In this document: positions 1-12,195 of the stretch, one piece after another | Layout: the number at the start of each line of letters is the position of its first letter | Numbering within the stretch: position 1 is the stretch's first letter | Assembly (NCBI GenBank): GCA_015179045.1 | Contig: WHUZ01000059.1 | Location: forward strand, 1-64,000 | Origin: Kalaharituber pfeilii | Taxonomy: Eukaryota > Ascomycota > Pezizomycetes > Pezizales > Pezizaceae | Direction of reading: 5' to 3' | DNA length: 64,000 bases | Made by a program: the position numbers and the translations under genes | Notes under the pieces: generated by a model | What the model saw: the letters and a program-made list of their open reading frames with translations, nothing else | Databases searched by the model: none | Told to the model about the DNA's origin: nothing

Positions 1-3000
1 CTTGAGGAAATGTTCCATTTGCTCCTGGACACTGGTCAACAGCTTGTACTCTACCACCATCCTGACATATTCGTGCTTATTCTCCTCTGTGACAGCAGTA
101 TTGCGCCCATTCGGTATAAGATCAATAATCTTTTTGTCCCCATAGTCATCTGCTTCAATCGAGAAGGTTTCCGTGATAATATCAGTGATGTCATTCTCAA
201 GCATCCACACCAAAGATTTGTAATAGTCCAAGTCCAGAGTCTCCATATCCTTCAATGAAACAGATTTACCCAGCATTTTCTAAAAAGAATTAGCAGGTGG
301 AGAAATGGCACTTGTATTTAGAATTACCTTATACACTGCCCTACTAAAATGACAATCCAACACACGACCCTCGTAAAGCGCCTTTCCAATGATCCTACCA
401 ATAAACTTGAAGAAACTCAAATGTTCGGCATTGACCCAGCTCGTTCTGTTTGGATGGAAGGTTGTGCGGTCGGAAGCAACAGGGGTGAAAAGGGCATAAT
501 CCGGGTTGAACATCTGCCTCGCAAGAACTTGGAACCATTCTCTGGTTACACCACCAGCATCCACACCTTCCTCACCACTAAATCTGATGTTGAGTTTTGC
601 GTATTTGATTTCATCCGCGGATTTGAAGTACAGTGATTTGAAGGAGTCGAGGAAGACCTGGTCGCGACGCACGCTAAGTTGCAATGGAGGTGGTTGTTCC
701 CGGGAATTAGCGGTACGGGCATGTAAGCGTCGGTTGAAATAATTGCGCTTATTATCGAAATCCAGTACTTTGGGATTGTTTACCAGTAGCGAGAATGATC
801 CGCTCATAAGCTTCGGGTTGTTACGAACCATTTGGTTCAAGATCTTGCGATGATCTTCTGTAAACCTGAAGAAGAGGTTCTCCATTCCTGACTCAACTGG
901 AGGACTTTGCAACCTTGGGGTCTGATTGCGCTGTTGCCTAACGTTTCCTTCTTTCATACCGCTGTTTTTACAAACTACCATCAATGCCTCGATCAATGGA
1001 AGGAGAATTGTGGCAACGTGAAGCATATCTTCCCTCTCGTGAATAGCAGTGAGGCACTCGCTCAGCTTACTCCACAGTTGTCCGAACGTTTTGCTGTCAT
1101 AGAGCCTAGCAAAAATCTCTGCATCAGATTTTTCTACCATGCTTTGTTCCTTCATTTCATCTACTTTATCTTCCGCCGACTTGTCTTTCTTTTCCCCTCG
1201 CTTCGGATCGAATAAGTAATCCAATGCAGTGAGAACCCGAAGTAGTTTCGCTTGATCGGAGCTGGCTGGAGAGAACTTTGAGAGTGCCATTCCTTGCACT
1301 TCGGTACCGTTTGCAGCAACATGAATTTGTTCTACGAGCTCTTGCAGGTGCGAGAAAATAAGCTCGCCCAGATGTTTTGCCTGCTCGATGAGCTCCTTGC
1401 CAAACACTTCCCTTGCTCCAGGTATAGCCGATAAATTCTGCATAGTAGTTAAAGTCTCACGGAAAGTCTTGCCAGAACACTCGCGAGCGGTGAGAATCTT
1501 GACTACTAATTTGAGGTTACTTTCCGGGACAACAGGAGGAACAAGATTTCGCGTCTTCTTTGGTTGTTCCTCCTTTTGCTCCTTGGCGACATCTTTTGTA
1601 GAGTCTTCCGATGGTTCACCACCAGCCGTTGCGCTGGTATCAGTAGTGGTAGTGGCACCAACCTCAGTAGAAACCGTAGTTGTATCTGTGATATTAGCTT
1701 CACCTTGCGTGGATTGTGCTTGAGCTGCTTTATCTTCCTCTTGCCTCTTCTTCTCCTTCTTAAGGATTGTCAGGGGGCGAGTAATCTCAGACAACAGACC
1801 GGATAATTGATCCATTACACTTGAGCTCTCAGTGATCATTTTCCTATCTAAAAGGCCAAGCAAAGTGTTGAGCGCGTATTTGGTGGATTTTGGAGGAGCT
1901 ACTTCTTTTCCCTTGCCTTTCTTGCTGTTTGTCCTCTTTAGCCCTGCCGAGATGTCATGCTCACTCAAGAAATAAGAGGGAGTATGTTCATTGTAATTAA
2001 CAAGCCAGTATAAAGCTTGAAGGCATTGCTGTGCAACCATCAAAGGGGTAATATCAATACTGGATTGGATTAAGGGTGTAGGACCTGTGTTCGAACGCTT
2101 GATTGGTGTTTTCGTGATGTACGGCGTCTGTTTGGCACGAATGGATAATTGGGCAAACGTCCGCTCAACTGCTGCCATGTCTGTACAACCGTCCTGCAAG
2201 ATTGACAATAAAGTGTTGAGTACTTCACACCTGTTCTGACGATTCTCACAGACATTCAGCAGAATGTCATGCAGGGTACTCCTGGCAGTGTTCCCTTGCG
2301 GCATGAACATTAGTCTGAGTAAAGTCGCAACCCCAGCTTTATCCAACATTTGCACTGTTGTCTTTCGAAGAGGTTTCTTCAACGGCTTTGGTTCAGCTTC
2401 CGCACGTGCCCTCTGGATTCTTGGGAGATCTGCATATTGATGCAATCGCCTATCGCCTCGTAGAGCGTTTGCTTCTGCAACAATCGCCTGCGGGAGCTGG
2501 GCAAGAGATTCGTCGTCTTGTTCCAACAATACCGTTTGCCTCAGAGCAGGATCAAGTGTAGCCAAGAAGCTCGCAAAGTCGAGCTCAACTGGACCGGATG
2601 ACTGCTGGCCGCTTGCAGCTGCCCTAGCTCTTGCAGCGTCTCTTTCCCTCCGGCGCCTCTCATTCGCTTCCTGAGCTAGAAGCTCTTCACGAATGTCTTC
2701 CGGCAATGCATCCAGGAACTCCCTACTGATCTCGCTTGTTTGATTGCTGCTTGCTGCTGCGGCTCTTCGCTCCCGAATGTGATTGGTAAGAACTTCCTCT
2801 CTTAGGTCGTCGGGGAGCGCTTCTAAAAAGCTAGGGTCAATATCTAAACCTGTAACATCCATCTCACGGCCTCGGATCATCACCACTGCACGAGGTTGCT
2901 GGGCAGTAGATGGGCCTGCTTCTCCACTGCCTGCAGGTTGCGTCGACTCAACTCCTTCCATTGCATCAGCACTCTCAACTGTAGCTCCTGAAGCCTGAGG

Positions 3001-6000
3001 TTCTGCTGCTGCTGCTGCCGCTGCACGAGCCGCTTCAGCTGCCGCTGCCGCTGCCTCCGCAGCAGCTCTTTCCGCTGCTTCCCTTTCTTCCGCTTCTTTC
3101 CTAGCCTTTTCTTCTGCCTCGGCTTTCTCTCTTGCAATTCGCTCCTCTTCTTCCTTTTTCTTCCTTTCCTCTTCCAACCGTAAAGCCTCCTGCCTCAGCT
3201 TCTCCTCTTTCTCCTTCCTGATCTTCTCTTCTTCCAATGCCGGTGGAACGAGAAGTTTGAGTAATGCGTTAACTATCTTGGAAGCCTTATCGGCGTATGT
3301 AGATCCATGAGTAAGGCGCGCCTCTTCCTGCCAACGGCCAATTGTAACGAATGGTATGAAATTGTTCACGACCGACTGTGGATCTTCCCGATGGTATCTA
3401 GGCTGTTCTGGGGCAGGTCTCCGGCCACCAAACATAGCACGAAGCTCACGGGCACCGATTTCTCCACCGTTATGGACTGGTAATACTGCTGGACTTGTTG
3501 TAAACCGGAAGTTCCCCAGAGGTGCACCACCATGCGCCCTCGCTACAAAACTCATCAGGGTATTCAGCATTGTCACTGCACTACTAGTTGCAAGAGCACC
3601 ATCTTCCACCCAATTTGTGGCTAGTTCCTGGCGTTGAGGCTGACGCTGGCCCCCTTGTTCACTGTTGGAGCGCTGCAGTAGTGGGTTCACTGAATTATCT
3701 TCCGTTGGTCGTGTTGCAGCTCCTCCTAGTCGCATTATCCGAAAGTTAGGATCTGGGCAGTGGTTAACTTAGATAGTATTTGGAGATGGGAAAAACCTAC
3801 CAATTTCCCCACGGGGCGCACCACCCAAGGTGTACCAACCACCTCTAGCAGGTTGTCCAGCACGGGTCATCAACGGAGCATCTCCTGACTCCTCTGCCCA
3901 CGCCCAAGGAGTTGAGTCATTAAAGTCCTCTTCTTCATCAATCTCTGCATGCATCATTGCATCTTCCTCGTCCAGTTCGTCATCCTCCTCCTCCTCCTCA
4001 TCTTCACCTTCTTCGCCTACAAAACCATCGTCACGTTCATCATCCATTTCATCACGTGCTTCTTCAGCGCCAAGCGCGCGAATGATAGAATCAACTGGCT
4101 CCTCTACCATGATTTCCTCCTCGTCATGTTCACCATCAGCGTCACTATCACCTGAGTGCCAGTCATCATCTTCGGCTGGGTTGTCGTATCCCTCTTGCTC
4201 CATGTCTGCCAATTCGTCAATTATCTCGACGTTATCCCCTTCCTCATCTTCGTCCATTTCGTCTTCAGACATATCCTCATCCTCACCATCCGAGCCTTCG
4301 TCATGATGATGATGATGATGATGGTGATGGTGGTGGTGGTGGTCGTGACCCTCTAACACAATTTCAACCTGCTCAAGCGTTTGTTAGCTTATACCAATTT
4401 CTGTTTGTATATTGGAACACGTACACCCATCTCTTCATCAGGAACATCCTCCTCTTCGCTAATTTCGCTCTCACTTTCCGGTTCCTCTTCTTCTTCGTCA
4501 TAATCCATCTCATCCTCATACATCACGCCATCTTCATCTTCCTCATCGAAGTCGCTTGCGTCGTCATCAACGTCTCCTTCAAAAATTCCAAGTGCAGAGT
4601 GACGGTAAAGATTAGGAGTCTCTTCTCTCATATCATCCACATCACTAAGAGAGGAAGCAATCGAAATCTCGTCTTCATCTGTTACTCCAGGGAGGTTGGT
4701 TATGTCGGAGTTCTCACTAAGCTCGACTGCTGTTTTAGATAGAACCTTTAAGGGGCGTAAAATGTACTTAATTACTCGCCGAGCAGATGGAAAATTAAGG
4801 TCAATATCGGCTAGGGAATTTGTGAGAGCACCAATGAAATTCTTCTCAAACATGATGCGAGCGATTTGTTCCTGTGACTTCTCCGAAAGCATGTTACTGT
4901 TCGCTCCTCCTCCATGGTTCGGCCTCACAGCTAGCATGCGATAAAACAGGTCGGCGAGAGATAACATTCTAGCATAGCGGACATCAAGTGGCTCTCCTGA
5001 AGTTGTTGCGTCTTTGAATGCCTTAAGCATACTCTCGAGAACAAACTTGCGGACAAAGAGAAGTTCTGGCTCTTCTTCATCCTTAGAACTTTCTCCAGTT
5101 TGTGATGCAAGAGCGACTACTGCTGAGATAGCCCAATTTGATATTGTAGATTTCTTCTTATATGAGATGTCCTCTTGCTGCAATAGGGAGCCCATGGGAA
5201 TGAGATCATATAAGAAGTAATTAAGCACAGCAGATCTTGGCTTCGATGGGGTGATTGCCTCGCGAGGCTGAGACTTTCGAGAGAAGTTAATGAATTCAAT
5301 CTTGCTACGATTGTAGCAAGACAGAAGTTCTGTCAGGCATTGAATTAAGAAGCACCGATAAATGTATATAGGATGCTGTTCTGCCCTGAATTCCTGCTTT
5401 TCTGTCTTCGCCGGATTTGCTGGAGGAGGGGCGGTAGAATCAATTGAAGCTGCCCCAGTATTGCTTGTAACAGTAACGTTAGCTGCGGTAGATGATGCAT
5501 CAGGGGCTGTCGAGGCAGTATTTTTCATTTCCACATCTCCATCCTTTGAAGGTAGCTCAGGGTCCTCCACATCTTTCCAATGCAGTAGCTCGCACAGCAG
5601 GAAATGTATGACACCATCTGGCTTATCAACTCCTGGAGCTTTCATCTCTGTAGAATGTTTAGGCTTGTCCACCATTTCTTTATCTTCCGGCTCTTTACCC
5701 TTATACCCATCTTTTAAATCCTTCTTTCCTTCCGAAGCAGACTCTGGTTCTTCCACCTCGGGCTTAGGACTGTCTAAATCTTTGATGGCAATTTGCTGGC
5801 TAAGACTACGAATATTCGAGTCATATCGAGTAAGCTTACAGATTTCGTTTGTGACCTCGACGAATGCTTCAGGATCTCTCAGAACAAGATGGGAAGTATG
5901 ACGAATGTAAGCATTAAGATCGATTTGGCGAGACCCGCGGGCCTGAAACCAGCTTCGAATTTCAGCTCTCATAACTGATTTGATCGTTTCTTTGTCCTCA

Positions 6001-9000
6001 ATGATATGCCTCAAGATGTACATCATGCAGTTCTGGATACGGCTAGTTTGGAGACCTGCGTGTCGCTTGAACATATGAAAAAGACGCTGCAAGTAGTCGG
6101 TTTCTGTCATGCGAACAGCTAGATTACGGTTTCGAGTGATTATTGCCAGAACCCGAGTCACAGCAAGCGCCAGGACCTCGTCTCGATTGATGAGAGGTAC
6201 AATTTCCATGATAGCTGTGAAAAGGGACTCCACATCTTCTGGTGCGATAGAATAATCTGCCAACTCAATAATGGGTGAAGGGGGCTGTTGATCGGGTGGA
6301 CCCGCAGTGAATGTAACTTGACGCGGTTGAGATGCCTCAGCAAGTAGTTTTTCCACAACCAGCAGGATGTTGGCGACCCAAGGAGCGGGCTCGCCTGGAT
6401 AGATTTTGATAAACCCAACAAGAACTGGGATATTGGCTTTCAAGTCTTCCAAACATGCCTCGTAGAATTCTTGATTTTGCAAAATTAAACCCAAAAGATG
6501 AGCGGTTGCGGAAATGGTACGACCTCGTGGCCTAAAATCTTCATCCTGTAGCGACATCAATGCTTGAACAATTGTCGTTGCGATATCCTTCTTGGACTCT
6601 GCGTTTTCTTGCCCTTTCCAGAACGCATTGTTGATGAGGGCTGCTAGTTCAAATGTCACATCAGGATGGACCTGTAAAATATCTAGAGACTGGTTGATGA
6701 GAACATCGCGAATCGTCTTGCGAACATCATTGAGGTCATCAACTGTGACAACAGTGGGTTTTGGTTTGCTATCCTCTTTCGTCTTTCCTTTTTCTTGGGC
6801 GGTAGGTTCTCTCGAGGGTCCCGGATCAACAACGGTACTTACTGCTGCGGCAGGTAAAATCTCATCTATATTCATTGGGGTTGGCTCTTCGGCCGATTGA
6901 GCTGGAATGTTCGACGAAGTTTGGGAGAGAGGAGCAGTAGATCGTTCTACTGAAGCTGACGCGGAGGATTCCATGTTGACCTGCTCCACTGCTGTTGGCA
7001 AAGACTCCTCCCTTGTGACATCAACATCAGTACCATCCTCGGAATCCGCGCTGGAGTCAGCGGTCTGTGGCCTGGAGCTAGTTGCGGACTCCTGAGAGTC
7101 GCGGTTGGCACTTGAATGTCTCTGGGAGATAAGCCAATCTGCGGCTGTGTCGACATTTCCATTGCTTCTTAATAAGGCTGATTGTGCTTCATGACGAGTG
7201 AAACCCAAGCCCATATCCAAGATTTGCTGCAGCTTCTCCTCGTTTGGCTCCATTGACCTCCAAGAGAGTAATGAGGGTTGTCGCCCTGTATCTTTCCTTG
7301 TAAATGCGGATCCTTCACCATCGGCCTTGAGAATTATTCCAAGAATTTCGATAATTGACTTGACAATGGAACAAGATGCTTTATCCAAAAATTGAGCTTC
7401 CCACATTGCATGAATAGTAGGCAGGACTGCATGTCGTAACTCTACCAGCAACTGTGAAGGATTGAAGTAGTCTGGTCGATCTCTGTCTCTCTCGCGAGAT
7501 TGGAGGTAAGTAGTCTGCGTAGCTTCCATCACACTTTTCGAAGAAGTGATATTTGCGATTAAAGACAAAATAACTTTAATCCCTCCATAGGCATGCACCA
7601 TTCTCTGATGATCCTCTTTGGATAAGACACCTTCATCTTCCAATGAAGCAGGCAGACTCTCCACTTCCTGCCAGAAAGTATCCAGAATTTGTGTTACAGC
7701 TTTAAGACCGTCAAGCTGCTTGAAGTTGATAAGAGTAGTTGTGATAACCTGTGCTTGTGGCCGATCTGTAACTCGGCGTGAATATAAGTAAGATAAGATA
7801 AGTAATATTGATAACATTACCTTCAAGAAGCAGAGAAGAAATTGATGAGAGCATTACAATCCAATAACCATATTTCTCAGTGATCGAATCAGCAGTTTCT
7901 ATATCAAGTCAGCTCCGAACATTCGATTCACAGATCTAGACAAAGGCTATTACCTAGCCTCTTCCAAGTTAAATGCTGTAACATAACATCTGCAATTGCT
8001 TCACCGATCTTGAATGCATGCTGCTTATGAAACATATCAGGACTTCGCCGAGGGAAAAGTGATTTTGCAAGGCCTAACCAAGTTAGCAAGTCATATTTGA
8101 GCCTAATTGAGAAGTCGGCTCACCTTGAAGAAATGGAGTGATGCTAGACGGTATTTGGCTGATAAGGAACCTTATAGTTTTCACATTCCTGAAATATGGA
8201 GTCTTTCCGTCACGCTCCACAACCTCCTTTTCGGCTTCTTTAGGTTCCTTGAATGGCTCCTTCGGGACATTTGTGACAGTAGAGTCTTGTGCATCGGCTG
8301 TATGCGCTACATTTCCTCCAGTTGCATCAGCTGCACCTGAAGCAGTAGCTACTGCTGCTGAAGTCGCAGCTTCTCCTTCTGCTACGGCACTGCCAGACGC
8401 ACTGCCCCCGTTCTTTACCTTGGTGGCCTCATTCCATGTTTCTGGTATGCTCTTCTGCATTAAAATTTCTTCCCAAACGCATATCCTGTGTAGAGCACCC
8501 AGCTTCGGGATCAGTGCTTCATACTCCGAATGTTGTGAGATAGACTGAAAAAGGGGCATAACGGTCCGTCGGTTGAACATTGGCTGGACGAAAAACTTTG
8601 ATAAAAGAACAGCAAACGAATGCACAGTCACCAAATTCTTGACAAGCTTTGTTCCATTCGCCTTGACGTTCTCAATTGCGTGACGTTCTGCGTCTTCATC
8701 TTCATCCATGACAGTTAAATCATCTCCAGCTCTAGGCGCACCTGCTTGCAGTCGAGGAGGTAGGACATCAACACTACCCTTTTGAGTAGTTAAGGGAGCA
8801 AAATAACCTTCCTTCCTATTATGCTTGAGTAATGGTTCAAGCCCATCCAGAGCCTTCTGTGCCTGTTTAAAGATAGTCTCAAGAGCCGGCTGGGAGTTGT
8901 TATCACAGAGAATGAGAAGGGCTCGAGACAAAGATTTGTTTGCTTGTTCAGTCGCGAAGTTGTATGGCAAACTAGGCAAAGAGTAAACCTCTAGGAGAAT

Positions 9001-12000
9001 ATCCAGACCGCCCCTCTTAGTGAAGTCCTTGCTAAGCGCGGAATTTAATAGGAATGCTTCCAAAAAGCGCGCTACAACGTCAATGTAAGTAGCAATGCTA
9101 GGTGGTTGCCTTGGACTATCTGGCGTCTGATCGGCTTCGTTGATAACATCTCCAAGATATACGATTTCACCCTTGGGGGATCCATCCGGTTCCTGCTCTC
9201 TGGGGGCCACTGGAGAAGGAACCATTGGAGCAGCATCCGCCATCTCGATGTCCTCCTCTTCGAGCCTATTCCCCATTGCTGCCATACCTTCCTCACGGTT
9301 CCCGGGCACCAAGGGCACGGTCAAATCAGTGCCTATCATAGCTCTTCGTCCTCCTGCAACAATTGTATTGCCCTTTCCATCGTCCATCCAAACCTTCGCT
9401 CCGGCGCCAGTGTCTTCTGCAAAGCGTCTTCCTAGCATTATGACACGTTGGCACATTTCCACAATTGCATCAAGTACATCGTCCCGAAGTGGTGGATGAT
9501 GTCGTACAAGCTCATCAAATTGATCTCCCAGTACGCTGGCCAGCTCTGTATCCGCCATACACCTCACATGCTCTGGGCTCTCGAAAATCTCAAAGAAACG
9601 ATCCAATGCGCCTGAGGACTGAAACAATGCCAGGCCTGTCGCGTTGAGGCAAATTGCTCCAAAGGCAGTAGGAAGAACAGTCATGGAATCGGTTGAGGGA
9701 AGAATCCCTTGTGCAGGTACATGATCCCTAGGCAGGATCGTTCGTCTAGGGCCTACAGAGGCTTTTGATGATGCTTCTCCTGCTTTGGCTTCCTCCGCTC
9801 TTGCTGCGCTAGCTGCACTTGATTCATCCGCTTCTGTTTCCATAGCTTCTCCAGCGGAGCTAGGCCCTGCCATAACTTGCGTATCCCCTCCGCCACCTCC
9901 TGCATTCCGTGGGCTTCCTTGTTCCTTCTCAGTGTCTTTCTTTGCAATTTCTACTTTCCCACCGATTGCCTTCAGTAGACTCTGACTTAAACCCGCCTCA
10001 TGTACAATTGCATAACTAGTTGGCTCATTATGAATAAATGAGCTCAAGATGCTAACAGTTGAACTCCATACGGCATTGCCGAAAATTGGTGCCGCAGTAA
10101 GTACGTCTTTCACTGCCCCAAGGAGCTTAGGGGAGTCAATGAAATTTCGTAACAGGTGGTCGGTATTGGCGCCGCTCAAACCCATCATATGATGCATGAA
10201 CTTCCATAGAGCTCTCAATGTCTGTTGCCGTTGATGGGATATTCGGTAATCAACTGCATCGGAACGATATTTTTCAGGTATCCCGTGTCCTTCCGCAACC
10301 TCTTTCAACGCTGCTTGCACCTCGTCTGCAACAAGATCAACAATGGTATCTAATCCTCTCGAATTTGCTAGACTCTGGAATGCAGAATAGTTGACACCGT
10401 AGACAAGTGAATCTAGAAGCAATATTGCCTTAGGCATATTCCTGAGAGCTTTGCGATTTCGAAGCTGAAGAAATTCACACAGGATGGGGATTATTCCAGC
10501 TCCAGCCATCAACTGACCAGCATGCGCAGTATTTGGTAAATACTGTGCAAGAGAAAATAAAGCATCCCTCCATTCCTCTGCTTCTTGATCATATTCGTCC
10601 CTATCTTGGCCAGCATCGGCAAGCTCTGCTATCATCTTACGGATGACGTATAAAAGTACTCCGTGATTAACATTTACGCTCAGAGCAGCGCACACATCAG
10701 CTGTCTTTGACTTGTGCTTGGCCAGCGCTTCTAATGCACCAAACGCAAGGGTCTGCAACCATCTGGGAACCTCGCCGCGCCCACCTTTATTCAGACTAGA
10801 CTTCCCATCACCACTATGAACCAGTTCTGCGAGTTGATAGACAAGTTGTAATCTTCGTGGCTCGTCCTGGTCTGGCAGGAGAATCCGAGTTTGGAATGTT
10901 GTATCTGTATACACATATGCGAGATTGGTAATAGCTAAAATTCTAATACCGAGAATTTTACGTCGTGTTTCAGTTGATGTAACCAATGCTTTAGCAACCC
11001 GAAGTCGTTGTAGGAATTCGTAATGCGTGTCCGCCGGGAGATCAGGAAGATAGGTCTTCAAGATCTCCTCTAATGTCATCGACTTTATTATCGAATAGGG
11101 CAATTCAAAGGTCTGCATTCCACCAGTTGATGTGGTAGTGGAGGTAAAAGGGTCACTGGCGTCATCCGTGGAGGGTCTTCTCTTTTGCGCAGAAGTTTGG
11201 GTAATCGTACCGTGATGTGTTGCCCTCCTATTCGGAGTTGGTGTTGTGGGTGGCACATTCGTAGGTGCATTGCTGGAGGATTGAGATGCACCAGTAGGTG
11301 CAGGTTTTACTTGCGCTGGGTTGACATAATAACTGATACTAATAGAACCCCATTCATCCCACGGCTGGACATTCTTTTTTGGTTTGCTACTTGATTCCGC
11401 TGCAATATCGCTCTCTGTGAGCAACGATCCTTCTCTAGCCAAGCTACCCAAGTCATGCGCGAATAGTGGGGCAACAGTTCTGCCTATTGGTTTTGGGGCA
11501 GACACACCCCCTCCTGTAACAATGTTGCGAACAAATGGAGTAGCTGTTTTAGCAACTCTCTCGAGATTGATATTATAGTGGCTAGCAAGAAGAGCGGCAT
11601 TTGTCGAGGCGTTGATAGCACCACGTATGCGCGAGTTGTAGTATCTTTGACCGAGCCGCGATGCTAAGCGAAGAGCCTGCTCCAAGACTTCAAGGGAAGT
11701 TGTATTCAGAAGATCACCGATAAGCTACGACAAGTGTTAGATAATGTAAGCGTATTCAAGCAGTCGAAGAGTCTAGGTTGGACGTACAGAACTACTTGCA
11801 TAGAGGCTTCGATTTCCGCATGCTTCGACAAGCATCCGACTGAACGACAGCACTCCACAAACCAATTTCTCGTCCCCTTCTTCCCAAGGAATACATTGTG
11901 GACCCTCCTTAAGCTTGTACTTCTTAACATTTTCCTCTAATATATCGTCGAAACGGTCAAGCAAGGTAATCCAATGATATAGATCACCACGCGGAAACGG

Positions 12001-12195
12001 CCATAATGGGGGAAATGTTGCAAGGTGGTCTAACAGCTGGTGTAGAGGAATATGTGTGGCAGTAGAAATAAATTCACGCAAGAATGGGGACTACGAGTGG
12101 CCGTCAGTACGGAAATTTGACATCGTAGGGAGTGCAACACGGATACTCACGAGTGTAGCTTCATGTTTTGCGCTGGCAACTTTCTTGATCCTCAT
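1..12195 (-). CDS. TOM1: Tom1/HUWE1-type giant HECT E3 ubiquitin ligase (3' end cut by window)
   Basis: HECT-type ubiquitin ligase; family members act in nuclear protein quality control and mRNA-export-linked ubiquitination. Inferred exons: 12195-12151, 12090-11788, 11724-8124, 8073-7954, 7898-7821, 7765-4425, 4368-3801, 3752-328, 279-<1. They sum to 11,760 nt (3920 codons) in one continuous frame. Introns are 48-63 nt. Domains seen: N-terminal DUF908/DUF913 armadillo-like region; UBA near residues 1555-1595 (DMGLGFTRHEAQSALL); acidic stretch with a His-rich run near 2504-2518; tandem ubiquitin-binding motifs near 2986-3052 (FLEALPDDLREEVL, FLDALPEDIREELL); Ala/Glu coiled coil; HECT N-lobe from about 3700 (GGVTREWF, RIIGKALYEGR). 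The N-terminus MRIKKVASAKHEATL resembles Tom1 starts. The HECT C-lobe and its catalytic Cys lie outside the window. Intron 7 is best placed at 4369-4424 (donor GTACGT). The acceptor at 7766 could instead be a few bases upstream. Confidence 0.95.
4300..4346 (-). repeat. His-coding CAT/CAC microsatellite inside TOM1
   Basis: A run of ATG/GTG trinucleotides on the + strand encodes about 14 consecutive His residues in TOM1, right before a long Asp/Glu-rich stretch that extends to about 3930. Such trinucleotide tracts vary in length by slippage. The acidic region itself is a known feature of Tom1/HUWE1 proteins. Confidence 0.8.

Noticed and set aside
3830..4306. 158-codon + strand frame of poly-Ser
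   Set aside because: It is the antisense of the Tom1 Asp/Glu- and His-rich exon; the composition follows directly from the acidic codons on the other strand.
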